The notes beneath the pieces were generated by a model. That model saw only the letters and a program-made list of their open reading frames with translations. It was not told the origin of the DNA and ran no database searches. This document shows, in pieces, positions 7,983 to 18,150 of a DNA stretch of 64,000 nucleotides. Within the stretch, counting starts at the first letter, position 1. The number at the start of each line of letters is the position of its first letter. The translations under genes and the position numbers were made by a program. Source of the stretch: Novosphingobium sp. (GTDB taxonomy: Bacteria; Pseudomonadota; Alphaproteobacteria; Sphingomonadales; Sphingomonadaceae); NCBI RefSeq assembly GCF_020852455.1, contig NZ_JADZAT010000007.1, forward strand, positions 100,047 through 164,046, given 5' to 3'.

Positions 7983-8660
7983 CTATTCGAACCCGAGGAA
8001 TTTGACCTTGCTGTCGAGCGGCTCGCGCTTGCGGTCAAAGGAGTTCACCGGATCGCTCTCGTCGCGATAGCCGATCGCGATGCCGCAGAAGAAGATGTGG
8101 CTCTCATCCGAAACACCAAGGTAGTTCTTGATCAGCTTGGCGTGGATCGAAAGGAATTCCTGCGGGCAGGAATCGAGCCCGGCCTCGCGCAGCAGCAGCA
8201 TTACCGTCTGCAGCCACATCCCCACATCCGACCACTGCGGCGGGCCCATCACGCGCGGGAAATAGGCCAGCAGCACCGCCGGAGCCTCGAACGAGACGAC
8301 ATTCTGGGCCATGAAATCGCCGCGCGCCTTCTTGTCGGCGCGTTCGATGTTCATCGCGGCATACATGTCGGCCCCCACCTGGTGCAGGCGGGCCAGGCAT
8401 TCGGGCAGGACTTCGGGATCGCTCCAGCTGTATTCCTTGGGATCCTGCGGCGGCGATGCAGCCATCAGCGCCTGCAGTTCGCGGAGCGGCGCGCCGGTCA
8501 GCACCGCGCCTTCCCACGGCTGGAAATTGCACCCGCTGGGCGTCCAGCGCGCGGTGTCCATCACTTGGCGGATCAGATCGAGGGGAACGGGCTTGTCGCT
8601 GAAGGCCCGGATCGAGCGGCGCGACATGACGGCTTCGGTTACAGTACTGGCTTTGGTCAT
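7983..8660 (-). CDS. Nitroreductase family protein (first of a tandem pair)
   Basis: A 225-residue nitroreductase-fold protein with MSRRSIRAFSDKPV, SGCNFQPWEG and IGYRDESDPVNSF. It is collinear with its downstream neighbour throughout and shares many blocks, for example PQWSDVGMWLQTV against PQWSDIGMWLQTV, so the two are paralogues of one operon. The Cys in SGCNFQPW replaces the Gly found in the partner (SGGNTQPW), which could separate substrate ranges. A roughly 100-base gap with the terminator of the next minus-strand gene lies upstream. Confidence 0.87.
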   Translation of the reverse strand: MTKASTVTEAVMSRRSIRAFSDKPVPLDLIRQVMDTARWTPSGCNFQPWEGAVLTGAPLRELQALMAASPPQDPKEYSWSDPEVLPECLARLHQVGADMYAAMNIERADKKARGDFMAQNVVSFEAPAVLLAYFPRVMGPPQWSDVGMWLQTVMLLLREAGLDSCPQEFLSIHAKLIKNYLGVSDESHIFFCGIAIGYRDESDPVNSFDRKREPLDSKVKFLGFE

Positions 8661-8704
8661 GGACGTTTAATTGAGCGATTAAACCGTCAGGTCAAGCCCC
8701 GCAC

Positions 8705-8741
8705 AAAAAAGTCCGCCGGCCCGCAGTGCGGACCGGCGGAC
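8705..8741 (-). terminator. Rho-independent terminator
   Basis: Read on the minus strand, a 14-bp GC-rich stem beginning GTCCGCCGG with a 3-base loop is followed directly by six T residues. It lies 18 bases after the stop of the DUF2846-like gene and ends that operon before the nitroreductases. Confidence 0.85.
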
Positions 8742-8758
8742 ACTTTCCTGGCTATCGA

Positions 8759-9355
8759 TCAGTTGGCCGAAGGCGCCGGTGCGGGAGCCGGAGCCGGTTC
8801 GGCCGCCGGGGCCGGAGCAGGCGCCGGAGCCGCTTCCACCTTGGGGGCCAGCGCCGCGGCTACATCAGCCTTGCGCAGCGCACCGGGTCCGGGACCCATG
8901 TCTTCGTCATCGACCATCTTCCACTTGTTCTTTTCCTTGAACTCAGCCTCGGTGCCGGGAGCAAGGTCAGGACGGCCGACCATGATGCCCATCTTGATGC
9001 GGCACTTGGCGTACTGGGTTTCGTCCGCTTCAACTTCAAGCGCCAGCACGTCCTTGGCTTCGCTCTTCACGGTGTATTCGTGCTTGCCCGGATCGGTCAC
9101 CAGAATGAAGTAGCGCCCGGCACCCAGCGACGAGAGCTTCTGGCCCTTTTCATTGACCGAGCAGCCCAGGGCAAAGCCCATGCCGCCGGGGCGGTAGAAC
9201 ACGATCTGGCCCTTGCCCGCGGGCGGCGCCGGAATCGTCGCCGGACCTGCGCCAGCTTCTTCTTCCTGTTCCTTCTTGTCCTTGGCCAGCGTCGGGGTGG
9301 CGGAAAGGCCAATCACCGCGACGGCGGCGAGAGAGGTAATCAACTTCAGTTTCAT
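8759..9355 (-). CDS. Secreted DUF2846-like protein with Ala-Pro tail
   Basis: A 198-residue exported protein. The signal peptide is MKLKLITSLAAVAVIGLSAT (cleavage near TLA). Residues 40-125 resemble DUF2846: KGQIVFYRPGG, LSSLGAGRYFILVTDPGKH and a conserved Cys in YAKCRIK. The last 30 residues are an Ala-Pro repeat that looks like a flexible periplasmic linker. It follows the 232-residue secreted protein with a 4-base overlap and ends at a strong terminator. The function is unknown; DUF2846 proteins are often outer-membrane-associated. Confidence 0.72.
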   Translation of the reverse strand: MKLKLITSLAAVAVIGLSATPTLAKDKKEQEEEAGAGPATIPAPPAGKGQIVFYRPGGMGFALGCSVNEKGQKLSSLGAGRYFILVTDPGKHEYTVKSEAKDVLALEVEADETQYAKCRIKMGIMVGRPDLAPGTEAEFKEKNKWKMVDDEDMGPGPGALRKADVAAALAPKVEAAPAPAPAPAAEPAPAPAPAPSAN

Positions 9356-10050
9356 TGCGCGCTCCCTGGTTGCAATGGGGGTGGAGATGCTGCGGGCACA
9401 TCGCCGGCAGCGGGTTCCGGGGCCACAGGCGCGGGCGCCGGTGGCTCAAGATAAAGGTCCTCGGTCAGCTTGGCGCCGGCCAGCATGCCCTGGGCGATGT
9501 CGATATGCTTGCCCTTGATCAGCAATCCCGGCAGGCCGGCGGTGACTGCAACAGCAAAGGCCAGGGTCTGCTGGTCCTTGCCGACCACACCGAACTTCAT
9601 GCTGCGCAGGCGAATCTGCCGGCCATCGAAATCGAGATAGCGGGCCGCGAGCACCAGTTCGCCGCCAACCCCCATGCCGGAACCTTTGGCATGGACTACC
9701 TCGCCCACCCCCTTGGTCCCGGTCGGGACCAGCACCACACCATCCAGCATGATCGGTTCGGCCAGCGAAAACGCGAAGCTCTCTCCGGTCTTGGCCGTGC
9801 GCGAGCTGACCGGAGCGTCGAGGCTGATCACCACCGGCGTCAGCGCCGGGACGCAGCGCAGGGTCGCACTCGCCCCGGCCGGCGGCTTGCTGCATGGCCC
9901 GGTCGGAACCGGTGCAGGCGCAGCAACCGGCTGCGGCGCTTCTGCGGCTGGAACCGGCGCCGGATCGGATTGCGCCAGTGCGGTGCCAGCCATCGCCAGC
10001 AGGCAGGTTGCACTCAGAGCGATCCGGGCGCGGGGTGACTGGGAATTCAT
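9352..10050 (-). CDS. Secreted hypothetical protein
   Basis: A 232-residue protein with a signal peptide ending at ALA-QSD near residue 26, a Pro/Ala-rich spacer and a beta-rich domain. That domain contains VPALTPVVISLDAPVSSRTA, VLVPTGTKGVGEVVHAKGSG and LVLAARYLDFDGRQIRLRSM. The domain belongs to a family common in sphingomonads without known function. The C-terminus is again Pro/Ala-rich. It overlaps the downstream DUF2846-like gene by 4 bases and itself overlaps an upstream remnant reading frame by 4 bases. Confidence 0.7.
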   Translation of the reverse strand: MNSQSPRARIALSATCLLAMAGTALAQSDPAPVPAAEAPQPVAAPAPVPTGPCSKPPAGASATLRCVPALTPVVISLDAPVSSRTAKTGESFAFSLAEPIMLDGVVLVPTGTKGVGEVVHAKGSGMGVGGELVLAARYLDFDGRQIRLRSMKFGVVGKDQQTLAFAVAVTAGLPGLLIKGKHIDIAQGMLAGAKLTEDLYLEPPAPAPVAPEPAAGDVPAASPPPLQPGSAQ

Positions 10051-10295
10051 TGTGCGGTTTCCGTGACTGGTGTTTGCGGCAGCGCAGGGATCGAAATGAT
10101 CAGGGCCTCGATCCGGAGCAGGACCGGCGTCAGCGCCGGGAAAGTGCCTTGCGGGCAGCGCGGCAGACTGTCTTGAGCAGACGCCTTCGGCACCGAATCG
10201 GCTGGTTCCTGAGCCCGAGCTACCCGGGCCGTGCTGCCAAGCACAGTTGCGTCGGGAATCGGGATGATTGGCAAGTTCGGTATGGCGCGCCCCAT
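10047..10295 (-). pseudogene. Possible truncated relative of the 232-residue secreted protein
   Basis: An 82-codon frame that ends in an ATGA overlap with the following gene. Its residues 49-66 (CPQGTFPALTPVLLRIEA) resemble the opening of that gene's conserved domain (PALTPVVISLDA), but the frame stops soon after. It has no signal peptide and no clear ribosome site. It may be the remnant of a duplicated copy, or a chance frame; confidence is low. Confidence 0.3.
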
Positions 10296-10386
10296 AGCCG
10301 GGTGGATGCCGGAATTTCGATCGTATTCAAGGGAATTGTGATGACCCGCAGGAAATTCTGACGAACGACATTACTTGCCGCAAGGT

Positions 10387-12213
10387 CTATTCCTCTTCGA
10401 ACAGCCCCGCCAGCTGCTCGATCATCGTCCCGCCCAGCTGCTCGACGTCCATGATCGTCACCGCACGGCGATAGTAACGGGTAACGTCGTGACCGATCCC
10501 GATCGCCACCAATTGCACCGGTGACTGCTTTTCGATCCAGTCGATCACCTTGCGGAGGTGCAGTTCAAGGTAGCCGGCATTGTTGACGCTCAGCGTCGAA
10601 TCGTCGACCGGCGCGCCGTCCGAGATCACCATCAGCACCCGGCGATCCTCGGGTCGGGCAAGCAAACGGGCGTGGGCCCAGAGCAGCGCCTCGCCGTCGA
10701 TGTTTTCCTTGAGCAGCCCCTCGCGCATCATCAGGCCCAGGTTCTTGCGGGCGTGACGATAGGGCTCGTCGGCTTTCTTGTAGATGATGTGGCGCAGGTC
10801 GTTGAGGCGCCCGGGCTGTGCCGGCTTGCCCCCGGCCAGCCAGGCCTCGCGGCTTTGGCCGCCCTTCCAGGCACGCGTGGTAAAGCCCAGAATCTCGGTC
10901 TTGACCCCGCAGCGTTCCAGCGTGCGGGCCATCACATCGGCGCTGATCGCCGCGATCGAGATCGGCCGCCCGCGCATCGAACCTGAATTGTCGATCAGCA
11001 GGGTGACAATGGTATCCTTGAACTCGACATCACGCTCGATCTTGTAACTGAGCGAATGGCCGGGCGAGATCACCACCCGGGCCAGCCGCGCGGCATCGAG
11101 CAGGCCTTCTTCCTGATCGAAATCCCAGCTGCGGTTCTGCTGCGCCATCAGGCGGCGCTGCAACCGGTTGGCCAGCTTGGTGACGATCCCCTGCAGGCCT
11201 TTCAGCTGCGCGTCGAGATAGGCCCGCAGCCGGGTCAGTTCCTCGTCGTCGCACAGGTCGCTGGCGGCAACCACTTCGTCGAAAGCTTCGGTGAAGGCCT
11301 TGTAGTCGAACTTGCTGGGCAGATCGGTCCAGGGACGGTTGGGCCGGGTGGGCAGCATGCCCTCCTCTCCCTCATCGCCCTCTTCGGCGTCGCCCTCGTC
11401 CTCTTCCATCTGGCGCTCGACTTCGTCTTCGCCCTCGTCCTCACCCTCGGCGGCGTCGCTGGCGACTTCGCTGGGGCTCTGGTCTTCGGCGCTTTCGCCG
11501 TCGTCGGGCTGCTCCTCGTCTTGGTCCTCGTTGTCCTGATCGTCGTTCTGATCGCTTTCTGGCTCGATCGGCTCGGCCTGGGTCAGCTCAAGGTGCTGGA
11601 GCATGCCCAGCGTCAGCGCCTGGAAGGCGGCCTGATCGTCCAGCATCGCGGACAGCGCGTCGAAATCGGTTCCGGCCTTTTCGCTGATCCAGCCGCGCAG
11701 CATGTCAACGCCCTGACGGGCCGGTTCGGGCACCGGCTGGCCGGTCAGGTGTTCGCGCAGCAGCAGCGAGAGCGCGACCTGCATCGGCACTTCATCGGGC
11801 CGGCTGGCACGGGTAATCGGATCGCCCATGGTGCGAACCTGCTGCGCGGCATCCAGGTTGTCTCGCATCCCGGCGTAATCGCGCGAACCCAGCGCTTCAT
11901 AGCGAACCTGCTCGACCGCGTCGAAACAGGCCCGCGCGGATGGCTCACCCGGGGCGTGGCGGGCGTGCAGCGCCTCGTCATGGTGGCGCAGGCGCAGCGC
12001 AAAACTGTCGGCAAAGCCGCGCGCTTCCATCGCCTGCTCGCGCGGCAGCGAGCGTCCCGGCATCGGCACGCGCAGGTTCTTGCCATTGGCAACCGGGCTG
12101 TCGGCGGTCCAGGCGATCTCCAGCTCGGGCTCATGCGCGATGGCCCGGCTGGCGCCGGTCAGGGCTGACTTGAAGCGATCGAGAGGGGATTCGTCAGACA
12201 ATTCCTGGGGCAA
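10387..12213 (-). CDS. cobT: Aerobic cobaltochelatase subunit CobT
   Basis: A 608-residue subunit of the CobNST cobalt chelatase, which inserts cobalt into hydrogenobyrinic acid diamide in aerobic B12 synthesis. A long acidic segment (about residues 205-280, Glu/Asp-rich) separates the N-terminal region from a C-terminal von Willebrand A-like domain. The metal site DNSGSMRG is seen near residue 410. The start is TTG at 12213, 3 bases after the transaldolase stop; no better ATG exists near the family N-terminus. The partners CobN and CobS are not in the window. Confidence 0.92.
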   Translation of the reverse strand: MPQELSDESPLDRFKSALTGASRAIAHEPELEIAWTADSPVANGKNLRVPMPGRSLPREQAMEARGFADSFALRLRHHDEALHARHAPGEPSARACFDAVEQVRYEALGSRDYAGMRDNLDAAQQVRTMGDPITRASRPDEVPMQVALSLLLREHLTGQPVPEPARQGVDMLRGWISEKAGTDFDALSAMLDDQAAFQALTLGMLQHLELTQAEPIEPESDQNDDQDNEDQDEEQPDDGESAEDQSPSEVASDAAEGEDEGEDEVERQMEEDEGDAEEGDEGEEGMLPTRPNRPWTDLPSKFDYKAFTEAFDEVVAASDLCDDEELTRLRAYLDAQLKGLQGIVTKLANRLQRRLMAQQNRSWDFDQEEGLLDAARLARVVISPGHSLSYKIERDVEFKDTIVTLLIDNSGSMRGRPISIAAISADVMARTLERCGVKTEILGFTTRAWKGGQSREAWLAGGKPAQPGRLNDLRHIIYKKADEPYRHARKNLGLMMREGLLKENIDGEALLWAHARLLARPEDRRVLMVISDGAPVDDSTLSVNNAGYLELHLRKVIDWIEKQSPVQLVAIGIGHDVTRYYRRAVTIMDVEQLGGTMIEQLAGLFEEE

Positions 12214-12216
12214 TCC

Positions 12217-12867
12217 CTAAATGGTTTGGCCGGTCTTGGCCCAGTCCGCCAGGAAACCCTCGATGCCCTTGTCGGTCAGAATGTGCTTGAACAGACCGCG
12301 GATCACGGCCGGTGGGGCGGTCATGACATCGGCGCCGATCTTGGCCGCTTCGAGCACGTGGACGCTGTGGCGAACCGAAGCGACCAGAATTTCGGTGCCG
12401 AAGTTGTAGTTGTCATAGATCAGGCGGATGTCGCTGATCAGCTGCATCCCGTCGAACCCGTTATCGTCATGCCGGCCCACAAAGGGTGAAACGAAAGTGG
12501 CCCCGGCCTTGGCTGCCAGCAGTGCCTGATTGGCGCTGAAGCACAGCGTGACGTTGACCATGGTGCCATCGCCGGACAGCGCCTTGCAGGTCTTGAGCCC
12601 GTCGATCGTCAGCGGCACCTTGATGCAGACGTTGTCGGCAATCTTGCGCAGCTTTTCGGCTTCGGCCATCATCCCGGCATGGTCCAGCGCCACCACTTCG
12701 GCGCTGACCGGACCATCGACCAGGCCGCAGATTTCGCGCGTCACCTCGATGAAATCGCGGCCCGACTTCATGATCAGGCTGGGATTGGTGGTAACGCCAT
12801 CGAGCAGCCCGGTAGCGGCCAGATCCTTGATATCGTCGATTTCGGCAGTGTCGGCAAAGAACTTCAC
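12217..12867 (-). CDS. Transaldolase / fructose-6-phosphate aldolase family
   Basis: A 216-residue class I aldolase of the short transaldolase (TalC/FSA) type, acting on fructose-6-phosphate or in the pentose phosphate pathway. [12 protein letters not shown] opens the protein, TTNPSL and the Schiff-base Lys in CIKVPLT are present, and SPFVGR and ILVASVRH match the phosphate-binding part. The start is GTG at 12867, because AGGAG stands 9 bases upstream and the product then begins exactly as the family does. It precedes cobT by 3 bases. Confidence 0.9.
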   Translation of the reverse strand: MKFFADTAEIDDIKDLAATGLLDGVTTNPSLIMKSGRDFIEVTREICGLVDGPVSAEVVALDHAGMMAEAEKLRKIADNVCIKVPLTIDGLKTCKALSGDGTMVNVTLCFSANQALLAAKAGATFVSPFVGRHDDNGFDGMQLISDIRLIYDNYNFGTEILVASVRHSVHVLEAAKIGADVMTAPPAVIRGLFKHILTDKGIEGFLADWAKTGQTI

Positions 12868-12934
12868 GGGTAACGGCTCCTGATGGCGATTCAACAATCT
12901 GCTATAGAGAGGCGGCCTAGCGCCGCAAGGGGCG

Positions 12935-13615
12935 CTAGAGAACCTTGAACACCCCGATCAGCAGCGGATCCCTGGTGCTTTCGGGATGGGCGCGGATCGC
13001 GCCTTCCTCGATTCCGATCTGCTTCCAGATCGAATTGTCGGCCCGGGTGGCGACAGACTGGGCGATCTGCCCGACATCGACCCCCGACAGCGCGCGGATT
13101 GCCTGCCCCAGCACCGGATCACCCGAAATGCGCAGCGCGTCCGACAGGCCCGGGACCATGGCGTTGACCAGACCCTGCCCCATCTGGCTGCGCAGATAGC
13201 CGGTTGCCGCGCTGGAACCGCCGCGCACGATTGCAACGGCATCAGGGATCGAAATATTGGTGACCGCTTCATAGACCAGCGGCGCGGCCCGTGCTGCGCC
13301 CTTTTCGGCCACCACGTTCAGCTGCTTTTGCAGGTTCTGCTTGAACACTGCCGAGGTCAGCAGGCTTCTGATCCCGCCACTCGCCCCGAACATTTCGGGC
13401 AGGTCGAACCGGGCCACTTCGCTGTCCCAGAAGCCGCCCGGTGCGGTCAGCTTGGCGAAGGCGTTCCTGGCCGAGATATCGAGCAGGCGGCGGATTGCAT
13501 CGACCATCGAAAACCCGCCCATCGACTGGCAGCCCGGCAAGGCCAGCAATCCTGCGGCGGTAGTCCCGGCCAGGAATGCGCGGCGCGCGATCAGTCGATT
13601 GTCCAAGCTATCCAT
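12935..13615 (-). CDS. DUF4197 protein with twin-arginine/lipoprotein-like signal
   Basis: A 226-residue protein. The N-terminus [19 protein letters not shown] followed by ALPGC suggests a Tat-exported lipoprotein. The body matches DUF4197 (repeated helices, [10 protein letters not shown] and [11 protein letters not shown] at the end), a family of unknown role. GGAGTGGGG precedes the ATG at 13615; the longer frame to 13711 would overlap the priA start. It is divergent from priA with 67 bases between the starts. Confidence 0.78.
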   Translation of the reverse strand: MDSLDNRLIARRAFLAGTTAAGLLALPGCQSMGGFSMVDAIRRLLDISARNAFAKLTAPGGFWDSEVARFDLPEMFGASGGIRSLLTSAVFKQNLQKQLNVVAEKGAARAAPLVYEAVTNISIPDAVAIVRGGSSAATGYLRSQMGQGLVNAMVPGLSDALRISGDPVLGQAIRALSGVDVGQIAQSVATRADNSIWKQIGIEEGAIRAHPESTRDPLLIGVFKVL

Positions 13616-13682
13616 GATGCCCCACTCCTTCACAAAATTGCGGCTGTCACCGCCCTTGGTTTCTCGCCATAGAGACGCGCAG

Positions 13683-15848
13683 ATGAACCGCGTCCGACTC
13701 CTTGTCTTCAATCCCGTGCTTTCGGTGCTTGATTACCGCCTTCCTGCTGGAATGGCGACAGAATTCGGGCAACTGGTGATCGCCCCGCTGGGTCCGCGCC
13801 AGGTGCTGGGGATCGTCTGGGATCCCGCGCGGCTGGCGGGTGACGAAGTACCCGAAGCCAAACTGCGCCCGATCCTGGAAGTGCTGCCGGTTCCCCCGTT
13901 TTCGCCGGCGCTGCGCAGCCTGATCGAATGGACCGCCGACTACTATGTCGCGCCGATGAATTCGGTGGCGCGGATGGCGCTGGGATCGATGGCCGCGCTG
14001 CGCGGCGGCGGGACCACTACCGAATACCGGCTTTCGGGCCACGAGCCCAAGCGGCTTACCCCGCAGCGCGCCGCCGCGATGGACGCGCTGGACGGCGAAC
14101 AGGCGAGCATCCGTGAACTGGCGGCGCTCGCCTCGGTTTCCGAAGGGGTGCTGCGCGGGATGGTCGGCGCGGGGATCCTTGAGCCGGTGACGGTCGATCT
14201 TGACCGCCCCTACCCCCGCGCCCGGCCCGACCATGCCGTCCCTGAGCTGAGCGAGGCCCAGCAGGGCGCGGCGGATACCTTCGTCGCGGCAGTGCGCGGC
14301 GGCGGCTTCACGCCGTTCCTGCTCGACGGGGTGACCGGATCGGGCAAGACCGAATGCTATTTCGAAGCCATTGCCGAAGCGCTGCGCCACAAGCGCCAGG
14401 TGCTGGTGCTGCTGCCCGAAATCGCCCTGACCCAGAACTTCCTGCGCCGGTTCGAGGCCCGCTTTGGCGTGCCGCCGGTGCTGTGGCACTCCTCGGTCAA
14501 GCAAAGCGAGCGGCGGCGGGCCTGGCGGGCGATCGTTTCGGGTGAGGCGCAAGTGGTGGTCGGCGCGCGCTCGGCCCTGTTCCTGCCCTACAAGGCGCTG
14601 GGGCTGATCGTGGTCGATGAAGCGCACGAGGTCAGCTTCAAACAGGACGACGGGGTGCGCTACAACGCCCGCGATGTCGCGGTGATCCGCGCCCGGTTCG
14701 AAGCGATCCCGGTGATCCTGGCCAGTGCCACTCCCGCGCTTGAATCGCTGCAACTGGCCGAGGCCGGGGTCTATACCAAGATCGACCTGCCCGACCGGTT
14801 CGGCGGGGCCAGCCTGCCCGAAGTCTCGATCGTCGATCTGCGCAAGGAAGTGCCCGAACGCGGTCACTGGCTGGCCCCCCGGCTGGTGGCCGAATTGCAG
14901 GACCGGCTGGCCAAGGGCGAACAGTCACTGCTGTTCCTCAACCGCCGCGGCTATGCTCCGCTGACCCTGTGCCGGCATTGCGGCTATCGCTTTCAATGCC
15001 CCAATTGCAGCGCCTGGCTGGTCGAACACCGGCTCTCGCGGCGGCTGGCCTGCCACCATTGCGGGCACGAACTGGCCACGCCCGAGGAATGCCCCGAATG
15101 TCACACCGGCGATTGCCTGGTCGCCTGCGGCCCGGGGGTGGAGCGGATCGCCGATGAAGTGCGCGAGACCTTGCCCGATGCGCGGGTAGCGGTGGTCACC
15201 TCCGATACGCTCAACAGCCCGGAAAAGATCGCCGGGTTCGTCGCCGCAGCCGAGCAGAAGGCGATCGACGTGATCGTCGGCACGCAGCTGGTCACCAAGG
15301 GCTATCACTTTCCCGAGCTTACCCTGGTCGGCGTGGTTGATGCCGATCTGGGGCTGGAAGGCGGCGACCTGCGCGCAGCCGAGCGGACCTATCAGCAGGT
15401 CGCCCAGGTTGCCGGGCGCGCCGGGCGCGGCGAGAAGCCGGGCGAAGTGCTGATCCAGACCCGCCATCCCGAAGCCGCGGTGATCGCCGCACTGGCTGCC
15501 GGGGACCGCGACGCCTTCTATGCCGCCGAAGCCGAAGCGCGCAAGGAAGCCCATGCCCCGCCGTTCGGGCGCTGGGCGGCGATCATCGTCTCGTCGGAAA
15601 GCGAACCCGAAGCACGCGAGGCGGCGCGCGCGATCGGCGCGATGCGGCCCGATCTGCCCGATGTCATGGTGCTGGGCCCCGCCCCTGCCCCGCTTTCGCT
15701 GCTGCGCGGGCGCTATCGCTATCGCCTGCTGATCAACGCCCGCCGCTCGGCGCAGTTGCAGGATGTGATCCGCCAGTGGCTGGGCAAGCTCGAATTTCCC
15801 CAAGGGGTGCGGGTCGGGGTGGATATCGATCCCTATTCGTTTGTCTGA
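13683..15848 (+). CDS. priA: Primosomal helicase PriA
   Basis: A 721-residue replication-restart 3'-5' DNA helicase. The N-terminal DNA-binding domain is followed by Walker A DGVTGSGKTE (Lys222), DEAH at 312-315, and a Cys-rich zinc module with paired CxxC motifs (CRHCGYRFQCPNC, CHHCGHEL, CPECH). The helicase C domain has QVAGRAGRGEKPG. The length is normal. The start at 13683 fits the family N-terminus (MNRVRLLVFNPVL). It is the first gene of the plus-strand run that leads towards the atp operon. Confidence 0.96.
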   Translation: MNRVRLLVFNPVLSVLDYRLPAGMATEFGQLVIAPLGPRQVLGIVWDPARLAGDEVPEAKLRPILEVLPVPPFSPALRSLIEWTADYYVAPMNSVARMALGSMAALRGGGTTTEYRLSGHEPKRLTPQRAAAMDALDGEQASIRELAALASVSEGVLRGMVGAGILEPVTVDLDRPYPRARPDHAVPELSEAQQGAADTFVAAVRGGGFTPFLLDGVTGSGKTECYFEAIAEALRHKRQVLVLLPEIALTQNFLRRFEARFGVPPVLWHSSVKQSERRRAWRAIVSGEAQVVVGARSALFLPYKALGLIVVDEAHEVSFKQDDGVRYNARDVAVIRARFEAIPVILASATPALESLQLAEAGVYTKIDLPDRFGGASLPEVSIVDLRKEVPERGHWLAPRLVAELQDRLAKGEQSLLFLNRRGYAPLTLCRHCGYRFQCPNCSAWLVEHRLSRRLACHHCGHELATPEECPECHTGDCLVACGPGVERIADEVRETLPDARVAVVTSDTLNSPEKIAGFVAAAEQKAIDVIVGTQLVTKGYHFPELTLVGVVDADLGLEGGDLRAAERTYQQVAQVAGRAGRGEKPGEVLIQTRHPEAAVIAALAAGDRDAFYAAEAEARKEAHAPPFGRWAAIIVSSESEPEAREAARAIGAMRPDLPDVMVLGPAPAPLSLLRGRYRYRLLINARRSAQLQDVIRQWLGKLEFPQGVRVGVDIDPYSFV

Positions 15849-15894
15849 ACGCAGGGAGTTGCCGCAACCCCACTAGTTCGGCAATAACAGCCAC

Positions 15895-17418
15895 ATGCAC
15901 TGGATTCGCTTCTGTTTTGCCGCCTTGCTGGCGGTGTTCGCACAGCTACTTGTTCCTTCTGCGGCCCACGCCAAATGGCTGAAGGCTGAAACAAGGCACT
16001 TCATCATCTATAGTGAAGGCAGCGAGAAAGAGCTGCGCGCTGCGGCGATCCGGCTGGAGCGGTTCGATGCCTTGCTCAAGCTGAAACTCGGCTTCGAAGA
16101 CAAGCCACACCAGCCAAAGCTGCCGATCTATTTCCTTGAGCGGCGCAGCGACGTGGCTGCGCTGACCAAGGGCTGGCTGCCCAATGCCGCCGGGTTCTTT
16201 TCGACCCGGGCGGAAGGCAGCTATGCGGTAGCCAATCGGGAAAAGGCCGCCAACCAGTTCGATCTGGGCAGCGATGGCACCCTGATGCACGAATACGGCC
16301 ACTTCTTCATGTTCCGCAATGCGGCCTTCCCCTACCCCACCTGGTATGTCGAAGGGTTTGCCGAATTCGTCTCGACTACAACCATTGATGATGCCGGCAA
16401 CTGGACAATGGGCAAGCCCGCGAATCACCGGGCATACAGTCTATTGAAGATGGAGCGGCTGCCGATCGAAAAGCTGCTGTTCGGCCGCTATCAGGGGCTT
16501 ACCAAGAACGAGACAAGTGTCTTTTACGGCCGTTCGTGGCTGCTGACCCACATGCTGCTGACCCGGCCTGAACACAACAAGAAGCTGGGAATCTATTTCG
16601 GCGGAATCGCTGCAGGCAAGGATCAGCGCCAGGCTGCGATCGAGGCGCTTGGCGATCTGGCCGAACTGGACAAAACACTTGATCGCTATCAGCGCGAGAA
16701 GCTGACCTTCATTTCCTCGCGCAGCCCGCTCAACACAGACACGACGCTTACTGTGGTTCCGCTCGACGCGATGACCGATGGCCTGATCCCGCTGCGACTC
16801 AAACGCCTGTCAGCATCGGACATTGCGGACTTGCCGGCGCGCCTTGAACAGCTGGCTGCGCGCTTCCCGGCCGAGGCCGAGCCACTTTATGAGCTGGCCA
16901 TGACCTATCGCGGGCTTGCGGCCAAGGCATCGCCCGAAGTGCGCAGTGCCCTTGATACCAAGGCCGAGGCCGCTGTCGATCGCGCCCTGGCGCTCAATCC
17001 AAAGCATGTCCGCGCCAATGTCATCAAGGCTGACTATGTCATGCGGCGCCTGCGCCTGGCCGGCGAGACCAGCCCTGAAAAGTGGTCAGCCGCGCGGGCC
17101 TATCTGCTTACGGCCAATCAGGCAGCAAGCGACGATCCCATGGTGCTGGTCGCCTGGTACGACAGTTTTGGCCGCCAGCGCCGCGAACCAAGCCAGACTG
17201 CCCGCGACGGGCTGGCCCGGGCCTTCGAACTGGTTCCCGAACAGCCAGACATCCGCGCCCGGTATGCTTACGATCTGGCCGCCCAGAACCGCTTCGACGA
17301 GGCGATCAAGCTGGCAGAAACGCTGGCCTTCAATCCCCACAGCGGAGCCCAGGGCGAACGGCTGCTGGAACGGATCAAGGCGATGCGCGATCGCAAGGCT
17401 CCCAAACCCGAGGAATGA
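15895..17418 (+). CDS. Exported protein with HExxH motif and TPR-like C-terminus
   Basis: A 507-residue exported protein with a clear signal peptide (cleavage after AAHA, about residue 26). HEYGH at 132-136 followed by Glu153 in WYVEGFAEF is the arrangement of a gluzincin zinc peptidase, similar to DUF1570/peptidase-MA-like proteins. The C-terminal half (from about residue 310) has paired helices resembling TPR repeats, for example EPLYELAMTYRGLAAKASPE. The likely role is a periplasmic metallopeptidase or peptidase-like scaffold; activity is inferred from the motif only. Confidence 0.72.
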   Translation: MHWIRFCFAALLAVFAQLLVPSAAHAKWLKAETRHFIIYSEGSEKELRAAAIRLERFDALLKLKLGFEDKPHQPKLPIYFLERRSDVAALTKGWLPNAAGFFSTRAEGSYAVANREKAANQFDLGSDGTLMHEYGHFFMFRNAAFPYPTWYVEGFAEFVSTTTIDDAGNWTMGKPANHRAYSLLKMERLPIEKLLFGRYQGLTKNETSVFYGRSWLLTHMLLTRPEHNKKLGIYFGGIAAGKDQRQAAIEALGDLAELDKTLDRYQREKLTFISSRSPLNTDTTLTVVPLDAMTDGLIPLRLKRLSASDIADLPARLEQLAARFPAEAEPLYELAMTYRGLAAKASPEVRSALDTKAEAAVDRALALNPKHVRANVIKADYVMRRLRLAGETSPEKWSAARAYLLTANQAASDDPMVLVAWYDSFGRQRREPSQTARDGLARAFELVPEQPDIRARYAYDLAAQNRFDEAIKLAETLAFNPHSGAQGERLLERIKAMRDRKAPKPEE

Positions 17419-17517
17419 TCCGGCCCGGCCCTGCTCAGCAGCAAGTGGCCGGTCTGGATTTCGATCCGCGCAGTTTCGTGTAGAAGCAGGCCAAACAACG
17501 TCTGGGAGAACACGCCA

Positions 17518-18150
17518 ATGCTGACCGTCCATCACCTGCGCATCTCGCAAAGCGAGCGGGTCGTCTGGCTGTGCGAGGAACTGGGGCTCGATTACGAGCT
17601 CAAGCTCTACAACCGGCGCGAGGACAACCGGCTGGCACCCGACGATTACAAGGCGCTGCACCCGATGGGGATCGCCCCGGTAATTACCGATGGCGACTTG
17701 GTGCTGGGCGAAAGCGGGGCGATCTGCGAATATATTGACCGCAAATATGGCGGTTCGCGCTTTTCACCGGGACCGGACAGCCCGGACTTCGCCGGGCACC
17801 TTTTCTGGTTCCATTTTTCCAACGCCACCTTCATGACCAACGGGATGATGGCATTGGCGGCACAGGCTGCCGGGGCCAGCGAACTGCCGGCCTTCGTGGC
17901 CGATCGCGGGGCCAAGAGCTGGCAGCTGGCCGAAGCGCGGCTGGGCGAGGCGGAATTCTTCGGCGGGTCGCAGCTGACCACCGCTGACATCATGATGGGC
18001 TTCAACCTGACGACGTCGCGTGCCTTCGGCGGGGCCTCGCTTGAACCCTTCCCCAATATTGCCGCCTATCTGCAACGGATCGGCCAGCGTCCCGCCTATC
18101 AGCGGGCGATGGCGCAGTGCGAGCCGGGCATGCCGCCGATGCTAAGCTGA
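17518..18150 (+). CDS. Glutathione S-transferase family protein
   Basis: A 210-residue cytosolic GST. The thioredoxin-like N-domain shows SQSERVVWLCEELGLDYEL, a cis-Pro in IAPVITDGD and ESGAICEYI for glutathione gamma-glutamyl binding. An all-helical C-domain follows with LTTADIMMGF. The putative catalytic residue near the N-terminus is Ser10. GGGAGAAC precedes the ATG. It converges with the CPBP gene with a 9-base overlap of 3' ends. Confidence 0.9.
   Translation: MLTVHHLRISQSERVVWLCEELGLDYELKLYNRREDNRLAPDDYKALHPMGIAPVITDGDLVLGESGAICEYIDRKYGGSRFSPGPDSPDFAGHLFWFHFSNATFMTNGMMALAAQAAGASELPAFVADRGAKSWQLAEARLGEAEFFGGSQLTTADIMMGFNLTTSRAFGGASLEPFPNIAAYLQRIGQRPAYQRAMAQCEPGMPPMLS

Noticed and set aside
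5751..9113. Long plus-strand frames opposite cysS and the two nitroreductases
   Set aside because: They mirror well-supported genes, start inside them and show no family motif or ribosome site.
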